From Deltaproteobacteria bacterium (lineage in GTDB: Bacteria > Myxococcota_A > Bradymonadia > REDH01), in assembly GCA_007693585.1 (NCBI GenBank), contig REDH01000055.1, positions 1-64,000 on the forward strand: DNA of 64,000 nt, written 5' to 3'. The notes under the pieces were generated by a model. The model ran no database searches and was not told the origin of the DNA. It saw only the letters and a program-made list of their open reading frames with translations. Within the stretch, counting starts at the first letter, position 1. The number at the start of each line of letters is the position of its first letter. Below, piece after piece: positions 57,001-64,000 of this stretch. Position numbers and translations under genes: made by a program.

Positions 57001-57830
57001 TCGCGCTCGTCAGGGAAGCTGCCGAACACGGGAGTGAGGACGATGAACTCAATGCCCTCCGTCGCACCATCTCTCTCCTCAGGGAGCGCGACCGGATCGA
57101 GGAGGCCATGGCGCTGATCCCGAGGGCCGAGGAACTGGTGGAACGCGCATCTCCCTATCGGGAGGCACAGGTCCAGTACACCCTCGGCATCCTGTTCTCC
57201 GAGATCGGTGACATCGATCGGGCCGAGCGGGCGTACGTGCGCAGTCGGGAACTCTACCTGTCTCTCGGCCTTCGCTATCAGGACGTGATGGTCCTCGCCT
57301 CGCTGGCCAACCTTCAGCGCGAGCGAGGCAACCTGAAGCGCTGCGAGCGGATGCTGCGAGAGGTGGTGACCGCACAGGAAGAGTTGTTCGTGAAGGGCTC
57401 CGTCGTCCCCCGGTTCAACCTCGTGTACACGCTCTGTCTGCTCGAGCGCTTCGATGACGCCACCTCCCTCGCGGAGGAAACCATGTCGATGCTGCATCAG
57501 GGTTTCTCGACCAGGGTGCGGACCGTCTGCGAGACCTTCCGGATCTTCGCGCTCGCCGGAAGTGGCGACATTCCCGCGGTTCGGAAGGGCATCGGTGCGA
57601 TCGAGGGATTGCTCGGCGATTCTGGCGTCGTTCATCGCGAGGCTGCCGAGGCCCTCTCACGCGCCTCCGAACATCTGGAGCGGCACCGGGAGTACCGACT
57701 CGCCCTGCGGACCCTCATCCTTGCAGAGGAACAGTGGTCATGTCTGGACGAAGCAGCCGAGATGGACGACTGCCGCGCTCGGCGAACCCGTCTGGAGGCG
57801 CGGGCGCACGCATCCGACGGACCGAGTTGA
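54096..57830 (+). CDS. Ser/Thr protein kinase fused to AAA-type ATPase and TPR region
   Basis: 1244 residues. A Hanks-type kinase occupies about 32-320: glycine loop IATGGMGSVW (42-51), Lys65 in VAVKVI, HRDIKPGN (167-174), DFG (191-193) and APE (225-227), so it should be active. A signalling ATPase follows, with Walker A GPVGTGKS (463-470), as in MalT/PknK-type STAND proteins. The rest is helical, TPR-like. Such proteins sense signals and phosphorylate partners; the target is unknown. The GTG at 54096 is possible; other GTG starts at 54171 or 54180 would also keep the kinase. Directly downstream of the SCP2-like gene. Confidence 0.88.
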   Translation: MPVCSGLDDGASRALPSSAWPSSRLVSLVQISLGPFILQQPIATGGMGSVWSGRHATEDIPVAVKVITGHRARLRRFREDFEREVRSLARLEHPNITWIHEYGVIDSRAERASDGHLVADSPYLVMEHVGGGSLHRHLGRMAWNDVLDITRAVLSALAHAHARGVIHRDIKPGNVLLAGPEDLRPATKLADFGIAHAADAHTRSRDDAPSPATREEPAGTPWYMAPEQFAGRWREYGPWTDLYALGILLWELTTGSLPFRGDAFVEVAMQHMEAPLPAYHPVCSVPSGWEGWLRALLDKQPMARFRRAADALAALDQVLEDGGVRHDTVVDMAVQGHPGLGSPRPVSIDPDPTVRSAPSISSSGPLGASAHAPTLPPRDHGTLPEQGPATAGQIRATSVRPPFRDWRDLSAASSAGILRGCGLQLLGMRQLGTVDRFAERDRLWAMLGEVTHLRSPRVAVVSGPVGTGKSHLTRWLTETGMQGGYLTGLRAAHLQAQSAGRPMARMLAEHLRCVGLDELRAHRQIERRLGAQGTPNPNEVRALVAYLREGGELSAGEGEEVPTAWQFSGPDERYALLYRTLHRAMRERPVLLVLEDCEHAPETIDLAGRLVEDALPGDFPLAIVLTVGSEAVASDRDLAAAIGSLVGRVDALRLDLGPLPEPDLRELFSGSLGLDGRVVDQLVDRTAGNPLFAVQLVGDLVQRELLRFAGGRFQLRPGTTLTLPENLFELARARLEDIVQLFGNQGLQWLELAATLGDHVRFGEWLRIACMDSPPGSDPEAALRAIVDWLLRSRLAETRQEGWVFSHAIFRESLLGNARRERRLVRHHECCLRLFDGRIDSPVLQERKGRHEQGAGRLDAAVISLVEAADGFTTRRQLDNAHRLVFESEGILNSLGAPDDDIRRLPGWIILSHIHMARWEMKPALQWAQRAERRARAAGRLELAFEAAFVAVSTQRHLGPVPGEIDRVLALVREAAEHGSEDDELNALRRTISLLRERDRIEEAMALIPRAEELVERASPYREAQVQYTLGILFSEIGDIDRAERAYVRSRELYLSLGLRYQDVMVLASLANLQRERGNLKRCERMLREVVTAQEELFVKGSVVPRFNLVYTLCLLERFDDATSLAEETMSMLHQGFSTRVRTVCETFRIFALAGSGDIPAVRKGIGAIEGLLGDSGVVHREAAEALSRASEHLERHREYRLALRTLILAEEQWSCLDEAAEMDDCRARRTRLEARAHASDGPS

Positions 57831-57885
57831 TCCGCCTTCCGCGCCGTGTGGATCGGTCCGGGGAAGGGAAGCGCGAAGAAGGGAG

Positions 57886-59319
57886 TCAGCGGAGGCCGAG
57901 TCGACGCTCGATCGCATCGATGCGCTGGGTGAGGCCGCTGTCGCTGGCGAGCTTCTCGTCGATGCTTCGGCAGGCGGAGAGCACGGTGGTGTGGTCCCGG
58001 TTGCCGAAGAAACGCCCGAGCTCCGGGTACGAGATGTGGGTGTGCTTTCGTGCGAGGAACATCGCGACCTTGCGCGGGACAGCCACCCTTGCGGTCCGGC
58101 GCCGTCCGGTGATGTCCCGCGGGGTGATGCCGAAGATCTCTGCCGTGCAGCGCAGGATCGCTTCCGGTGTGAGGGTACGGGGCTCCTCCCGGAGCATGGG
58201 CGCGAGCTGGTCCCGTGCGCGCTCGATCGTCATCCGCTCCCCGCGGAGTCGGCTCCATGTGCCCACCCGGTGAAGGGCACCGTGGAGGTCGCGCACGTTG
58301 GATCGGACGTGACGTGCGATGAAGTCGATGACCTCGTCCGTGACCTCGAACCCGTGCTGTCGGGCGCGCGACCGGAGGATGGCGATACGGGTCTCGAGCT
58401 CCGGGGGCTGGATGTCGGTGATCAACCCCATGGTGAGACGGCTCTTGAGACGCTCCTCGAGTTCCGGCATCTCCTGGGGGAACCGGTCGCTCGTGAGCAC
58501 GATCTGGCGGCCGTACTGGTGGAGTGCGTTGAACGTGTGGAAGAACTCCTGCTGGGTTCTCTCCTTGCTCGCAATGAACTGGATATCGTCGATGAGGAGC
58601 AGGTCGACGCCCTGTCGGTTGCGCTGGCGGAAGCGGTCGACATCCTTGTTCACGAACGACTGGATCAGCTCGTTCGTGAATGTCTCGGCAGACAGGTATC
58701 GGACGGTGGCTTCCGGGCGTCGCTTCAGAAAGGCGACGCCGACCGCGTTCATGAGATGGGTCTTGCCGAGCCCGACCCCGCCATAGATGAACAGCGGGTT
58801 GTGCAGTCGCCCCGGGCTGTCCGCCACGGCACGGGCCGCTTCGTAGGCGAAGGCGTTCGACGTGCCCACCACGAAGTGATCGAAGGAGTCGTCGAGTTGC
58901 AGGCCGCACGCCACGGCGCGATCCTGCCACCGCGGAGCCGGTCGGGCGGGAACACGGGCATCCAGGGCGGCGATCGGCTCGGCGGGACAAGGGGACATGT
59001 CGCCGTCGAACAGACCCATCTGCCTCGGTGGATCGGGCACGATCGCGGGCCCGCGGACCTCCAGCGCCCCGTCCCGTGACGCCGGAGACCAGTCGATCAT
59101 CACCTGCACGCCCGACCCCTGCACAGCGCTCGCACAGCGTGCGATCAACGCCCGATAGTTCTTCTCGAGGATCAGCGCCTGCATCTCGTCGCCCGCAGTC
59201 AGGTGCAGCGTTCCATCCGGTGCCGGCTGGCTGGCGAGGCCGGCGAAGTGATCGCGGAAGAAGGCATCGCCGACCTCGCGGCGCAGGACCTGCTGTGTCT
59301 CGTTCCAGAGTGCGGACAT
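57886..59319 (-). CDS. dnaA: Chromosomal replication initiator DnaA
   Basis: 477 residues. Binds DnaA boxes and opens oriC. The AAA+ core has YGGVGLGKTHLMNAVG, then DLLLIDDIQFIASKE, and the C-terminal DnaA-box-binding helix-turn-helix with RFFGNRDHTTVLSACRSI (in pieces GNRDHTTVL). A 60-residue low-conservation linker is at about 90-140. Start ATG 59319. The gene ends 55 bp from the kinase gene, convergent. It has a putative promoter and DnaA-box cluster upstream. Confidence 0.98.
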   Translation of the reverse strand: MSALWNETQQVLRREVGDAFFRDHFAGLASQPAPDGTLHLTAGDEMQALILEKNYRALIARCASAVQGSGVQVMIDWSPASRDGALEVRGPAIVPDPPRQMGLFDGDMSPCPAEPIAALDARVPARPAPRWQDRAVACGLQLDDSFDHFVVGTSNAFAYEAARAVADSPGRLHNPLFIYGGVGLGKTHLMNAVGVAFLKRRPEATVRYLSAETFTNELIQSFVNKDVDRFRQRNRQGVDLLLIDDIQFIASKERTQQEFFHTFNALHQYGRQIVLTSDRFPQEMPELEERLKSRLTMGLITDIQPPELETRIAILRSRARQHGFEVTDEVIDFIARHVRSNVRDLHGALHRVGTWSRLRGERMTIERARDQLAPMLREEPRTLTPEAILRCTAEIFGITPRDITGRRRTARVAVPRKVAMFLARKHTHISYPELGRFFGNRDHTTVLSACRSIDEKLASDSGLTQRIDAIERRLGLR

Positions 59320-59345
59320 GGGTGTGGCGTGCTCGTCGTGGAGGG

Positions 59346-59378
59346 GGCGTTCGAGTGGCGTTCGAGTGGCGTTCGAGA
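59346..59378. repeat. Three 11-bp tandem repeats in the dnaA leader
   Basis: GGCGTTCGAGT, GGCGTTCGAGT and GGCGTTCGAGA occur head-to-tail, 27-59 bp upstream of the dnaA start. Possibly expandable by slippage, or a binding array. Confidence 0.85.
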
Positions 59379-59464
59379 TGGTGGTCGATTCGGTGGCGTC
59401 GCGTCATGCCGTCGCCCCTCGGAGGTAACAGAGGCGCCTTCGGGATCGCAATGGTTTTCCGCAC

Positions 59465-59492
59465 CCTATACACATGACCAGATGTGCTCCAA
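59465..59492 (-). promoter_or_regulatory. Putative dnaA promoter
   Basis: On the minus strand TTGGAG (59492-59487) and TATAGG (59470-59465) are separated by 16 bp, giving a dnaA leader of roughly 140 nt. It lies just below the DnaA-box cluster, allowing autorepression. Confidence 0.4.
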
Positions 59493-59519
59493 GTCACTGG
59501 AAATAAACGTGCACGAAAG

Positions 59520-59632
59520 TTATCCCCACACCCGGCGCCCCGCCCTGTGGATAACGTGATCCCCGGGGATCACGGGTGCCTTCGGGCGGTTGCCCGGTCT
59601 GTCGTCGACCGGGCCGGCGGGAGCTATCCACA
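59520..59632. promoter_or_regulatory. DnaA-box cluster (candidate oriC)
   Basis: A perfect box TGTGGATAA at 59546-59554 (reverse of TTATCCACA) is flanked by one-mismatch boxes TTATCCCCA at 59520-59528 and CTATCCACA at 59624-59632. They lie within 113 bp next to dnaA and beside an AT-richer stretch, a typical origin arrangement. Confidence 0.7.
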
Positions 59633-59815
59633 CCGATCGAATTCACCCAGCCGGGTGCACCGGCGTCCGAACTGCCCCGGAGGTTCGGGACGGTCGGATC
59701 CCGGTGCTTGCCTCGTCGGCCCGAGACGGCTACGCACGCGGCCTCGGCGAGCGCTCCCGCAGCATGTGCGGTGCAGGCGAAGCCCGCCTTTTCGTGCGTG
59801 TGCACCGCGACGACC

Positions 59816-60871
59816 ATGAAGCCGCCACGAACCGCGTCGGACAGCACTCGGGTGCCGTGGGGGACCCCGACCCTGCTCGCGCCCATGGAGGGGGTTGGAC
59901 ACCCGGACTTCCGGCACCTGATGGCGGAACGGGGAGGGATTGGGATGGTCTGCACGGAGTTCGTGCGGATCAGCCGTGCGCCACTGAGCGTCCGAGCCGT
60001 GCGGAGAGAGGTGGTCCGGTCCCCCGGCGTTCCGCTCTGTGTCCAGGTGATGGGCAACGAGGCCGACAAGATGGCGGAAGCTGCCGCCGTGGTCATGGAC
60101 GCAGGCGCGGACGCGGTGGACCTGAATCTGGGATGCCCGGCTCCGCGGGTGGTCAGACACGGAGTGGGGAGTGCGATGCTCCGTGATCCCCTTCTCCTGC
60201 GGCACGTCGTGGGTACGATGCGCTCGGCGGTCCGCGGTCCATTCAGCGCGAAGATTCGCGCCGGATTCGACGACGCGTCCGATGTCCATCGCAACGCGTC
60301 GATCCTGGTCGACTGTGGTGTCGACTGGATCACGGTGCACCCACGTCGTCGGTCGGACCACTACCGCGGTGTGGCGGACTGGCGAATCATCGCTTCTCTG
60401 GCACGCTCCTTCGATGTTCCGGTGGTGGGCAACGGAGACGCCTGGTCCGCCCGGGATGCCCTGCGCATGATGGAGGAGACAGGGTGCGTGGCGGTGATGA
60501 TCGGTCGACCTGCGTTGAGGAACCCGTGGATCTTCCAGCAGGTGGAGGCCCTTCTCGCCGGTCGGTCGCCCGTGGAGCCCACGGGAGCGGATGTCGTGGG
60601 GCACCTGGAGCTCGTGGCGCGCCGCTATCGCGAAACCTGGTCGCGCGAGCCGCAGGCCCCGCTGGGCAAGCTGAAGGAGCTGGTGGGCTGGCTGGGACGT
60701 GCGGTTCCAGATGGAGGAGCCCTGCGGAAGGCGTCGCTGCGCGAGGGATCCATCGAGGGGATCCTCGACCGCTGGAGACTGGAGGTGGGGCACAGATCCC
60801 CGAGGGAGCTGGACCTGTTGGCGGATGGTCACCTGGGTCTCGAGCGCAGCGGCACCACGCTCGCGGGTTGA
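59816..60871 (+). CDS. tRNA-dihydrouridine synthase
   Basis: 351 residues of the Dus family (DusB-like). It reduces specific uridines in tRNA with FMN. The FMN TIM-barrel starts TPTLLAPMEGVGHPDFR; the catalytic Cys is in DLNLGCPAPRV, and the Lys/His/Arg segment is KIRAGFDDASD then ITVHPRRRSDHYRG and VVGNGDAWS. The ATG at 59816 fits the family length, without a clear SD; a GTG at about 59849 would also retain the domain. It diverges from dnaA across the origin region. Confidence 0.92.
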   Translation: MKPPRTASDSTRVPWGTPTLLAPMEGVGHPDFRHLMAERGGIGMVCTEFVRISRAPLSVRAVRREVVRSPGVPLCVQVMGNEADKMAEAAAVVMDAGADAVDLNLGCPAPRVVRHGVGSAMLRDPLLLRHVVGTMRSAVRGPFSAKIRAGFDDASDVHRNASILVDCGVDWITVHPRRRSDHYRGVADWRIIASLARSFDVPVVGNGDAWSARDALRMMEETGCVAVMIGRPALRNPWIFQQVEALLAGRSPVEPTGADVVGHLELVARRYRETWSREPQAPLGKLKELVGWLGRAVPDGGALRKASLREGSIEGILDRWRLEVGHRSPRELDLLADGHLGLERSGTTLAG

Positions 60872-60936
60872 CCCGGACGGTAAACGCGTCTCAAGTTGCC
60901 TGAACAGAATGGATATTCAAGAAAGTGGCCGCTTGC

Positions 60937-60964
60937 TTGACAGCCCGATCCCGGTGCCTATTCC
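60937..60964 (+). promoter_or_regulatory. Putative groESL promoter
   Basis: TTGACA (60937-60942) is followed after 16 bp by TATTCC (60959-60964). The preceding CTTGACAGCCCGAT also faintly resembles a heat-shock sigma factor site. No CIRCE element (TTAGCACTC inverted repeat) is present in 60872-61089. Confidence 0.5.
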
Positions 60965-61089
60965 TTCCGGCGTCGCGGCACCGAGCCGGAACTCCTTCCG
61001 CTTCGTTGCCGGCCCGACCGCATGGCGGACCCGGCAGCGGACGCCCAACGCAACCCAACCCAACCCGGTTCCCACAGGTGGAGGCACAC

Positions 61090-61374
61090 ATGAACGTCAA
61101 GCCCCTCAACGATCGAGTCCTCGTCAAGCGTACCGAGAGCGAGGAGAAGTCCGCTGGAGGCATCATCATCCCCGACACGGCCAAGGAGAAGCCGCAGGAG
61201 GGCGTGGTCGTGGCCGTGGGGCCCGGCAAGCTCGAGAAGGGAGAGCGGACGCCGCTCCAGGTGCAGGCGGGTGAGAAGGTGCTCTTCGGCAAGTACGCCG
61301 GAACGGACGTGAACATCGATGGCGAGGAGCACATCCTGCTCCGCGAGGACGAGATCTTCGCGATCCTCGACTGA
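61090..61374 (+). CDS. groES: Co-chaperonin GroES
   Basis: 94 residues. The heptameric lid of the GroEL chamber. N-terminus [13 protein letters not shown], mobile loop [23 protein letters not shown] (in pieces [11 protein letters not shown]), and C-terminal [11 protein letters not shown]. The ATG is preceded by GGTGGAGG. groEL follows after 97 bp. Confidence 0.98.
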   Translation: MNVKPLNDRVLVKRTESEEKSAGGIIIPDTAKEKPQEGVVVAVGPGKLEKGERTPLQVQAGEKVLFGKYAGTDVNIDGEEHILLREDEIFAILD

Positions 61375-61468
61375 GTCGGGGGTGCCGGGGATCCGGTACT
61401 TCGCACCCATTCCTGACGCCCCCACCGGAAGCACGTCCGCCGGGGCGCACCACAAGCTGTCGAGGTAA

Positions 61469-63097
<1,629 letters not shown>

Positions 63098-63160
63098 GCC
63101 CGCCAGCGCGGGTACAGCGCTCCCGTCGTCCGGAGGTCCGAGACGAGGCGAGTTCCCGAA

Positions 63161-63188
63161 GAACGGGGCTGCACCGGCGGCCCCGTTC
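63161..63188 (+). terminator. Hairpin terminator after groEL
   Basis: GAACGGGGC (63161-63169) pairs perfectly with GCCCCGTTC (63180-63188), a 9-bp GC stem with 10-nt loop. It is followed by GTCGTTTCC, a poor U-tract. It separates groESL from murA. Confidence 0.65.
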
Positions 63189-63234
63189 GTCGTTTCCGGC
63201 TCCTGCCGGGGCGAGGTCCGGGCGTCGGGTGCGC

Positions 63235-63263
63235 TTGACAGCCGATCGCCGGCGTTCGACAAC
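63235..63263 (+). promoter_or_regulatory. Weak putative murA promoter
   Basis: TTGACA at 63235-63240 with a poor -10 candidate GACAAC 17 bp later. The flanking GCTTGACAGCC is shared with the groES promoter. About 100 bp before the murA start. Confidence 0.3.
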
Positions 63264-63359
63264 GGCCCGCGCCGGGCCCGTCGCCTGCGGGTGGGGGGAG
63301 TTCCCTATCGAATCCTGTGCCCTCGCTTGCCGAAGCAGCCAGGGTTCCGCGGAGGATCC

Positions 63360-64000
63360 ATGGAAAAGTTCGTCATCGAAGGGGGGGCGACGCTCTCCGG
63401 AGAGGTTCGCCCGGGTGGTTCGAAGAACGAGGTGCTCCCGGTGCTGGCGGCCACGCTGCTGACGGAGCAGACGGTCACGCTGCAGAACGTACCGCGCATC
63501 GAGGATGTGCTGGTGCTGATCGACATCCTCGTCGAGCTTGGGGCCACTGCGAACTGGACGGACGACAACGCGCTCGAGATCAACACCTCCGGGGTGCGGG
63601 GTGGAGAGGTTCCCCGCGAGCAGTCGCGGCGACTTCGGGCATCGATCCTGCTCGCCGGCCCGCTGCTCGCGCGCTTCGGGCACGTGAAGCTCCCGCCTCC
63701 GGGTGGGGACGTGATCGGTCGCCGGCGGCTGGACACGCACTTCCTCGGGCTGTCGGCACTCGGCGCCAGCGTCGATGTGGATGGGGACTTCGAGCTGCGG
63801 GCCGAGCGGCTCCACGGTACGGACATCTTCCTGGACGAGCCGTCGGTCACGGGGACGGAGAACATCCTGATGGCCGCGGTGCTGGCGCGTGGACGCACCA
63901 CCCTTCGCAACGCCGCGTGCGAGCCGCATGTGCAGGGCCTCTGTCACATGCTGAACACCCTCGGGGCGCGCATCGAGGGCATCGGCTCGAACACCCTCGT
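63360..64000 (+). CDS. murA: UDP-N-acetylglucosamine enolpyruvyl transferase MurA, C-terminal part beyond window
   Basis: The first 213 residues of MurA, cut by the right edge. First step of peptidoglycan synthesis: transfers enolpyruvate to UDP-GlcNAc. [16 protein letters not shown] holds the conserved Lys22-Asn23, and [21 protein letters not shown] marks the active-site loop (in pieces [14 protein letters not shown]). The loop residue equivalent to E. coli Cys115 is Asp117 (codon at 63708-63710), the change that makes mycobacterial and chlamydial MurA insensitive to fosfomycin. ATG 63360 is preceded by GGAGGATCC. Confidence 0.95.
   Translation, partial: MEKFVIEGGATLSGEVRPGGSKNEVLPVLAATLLTEQTVTLQNVPRIEDVLVLIDILVELGATANWTDDNALEINTSGVRGGEVPREQSRRLRASILLAGPLLARFGHVKLPPPGGDVIGRRRLDTHFLGLSALGASVDVDGDFELRAERLHGTDIFLDEPSVTGTENILMAAVLARGRTTLRNAACEPHVQGLCHMLNTLGARIEGIGSNTL

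Larger units (their letters stand above)
59320..59815. other. Probable oriC region upstream of dnaA
   Basis: About 496 bp between dnaA (minus) and the dus gene (plus). It holds three DnaA boxes, an AT-richer patch (about 59460-59525), a dnaA promoter candidate and an 11-bp tandem repeat. In the part beyond 59640 I see no gene or clear promoter. Confidence 0.7.

Noticed and set aside
60872-61089. CIRCE element for HrcA control of groESL
   Set aside because: No TTAGCACTC-N9-GAGTGCTAA or close variant found.

Overview
This is a GC-rich, gene-dense chromosomal stretch from a Gram-negative bacterium. It carries several secreted lipoproteins with a predicted lipobox and an outer-membrane-like protein. 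My best guess is Myxococcota or a related former deltaproteobacterium such as the Bradymonadales. The reasons are a MopE-type Cys/Asp-rich lipoprotein, a lamin-tail lipoprotein with a Cys-rich repeat, a very large Ser/Thr kinase-ATPase-TPR hybrid, and a mevalonate rather than MEP pathway. This placement is inference; no rRNA gene is in view.

Layout. 1-12.3 kb: secreted and regulatory genes, almost all on the minus strand: MopE-like lipoprotein (cut by the left edge), gpsA coupled to a Ycf46-like AAA ATPase, a REC-EAL protein, a PilB/GspE ATPase, and lipoproteins/envelope proteins. 12.3-15.1 kb: a Fur-box-linked iron ABC transporter lacking its ATPase, facing a macrodomain gene. 15.9-21.3 kb: isoprenoid block, with HMG-CoA reductase and an EVE-domain gene on the minus strand, and mevalonate kinase, diphosphomevalonate decarboxylase and phosphomevalonate kinase tightly coupled on the plus strand. 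21.3-27.6 kb: a Cys-rich lipoprotein, then an SNF2 helicase translationally coupled to a 1094-residue Eco57I-type DNA methyltransferase. This is a compact defence-like pair and the best candidate here for an undescribed system. 27.7-30.2 kb: luxC-luxE acyl reductase/synthetase pair without luciferase. 30.4-33.6 kb: ssb, then a tetR-etfB-etfA operon with two matching palindromic operators. 33.6-38.9 kb: metallopeptidase, an unrecognised repeat protein, pyrC and aroC. 39-46 kb: DEDDh exonuclease, GIDE-LemA fusion, AbgT-type transporter, adk and a ComEA-like protein.

46-64 kb is the replication-initiation neighbourhood: recF-dnaN, then four plus-strand genes (Na/Pi transporter, hydrolase-like lipoprotein, SCP2-like protein, kinase hybrid), dnaA with a DnaA-box cluster upstream (probable oriC), a dus gene, groES-groEL, and murA running off the right edge. 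dnaA is separated from dnaN by about 8.7 kb. MurA has Asp instead of the usual active-site Cys, predicting fosfomycin insensitivity.

No tRNA, rRNA, CRISPR array or insertion sequence was recognised.
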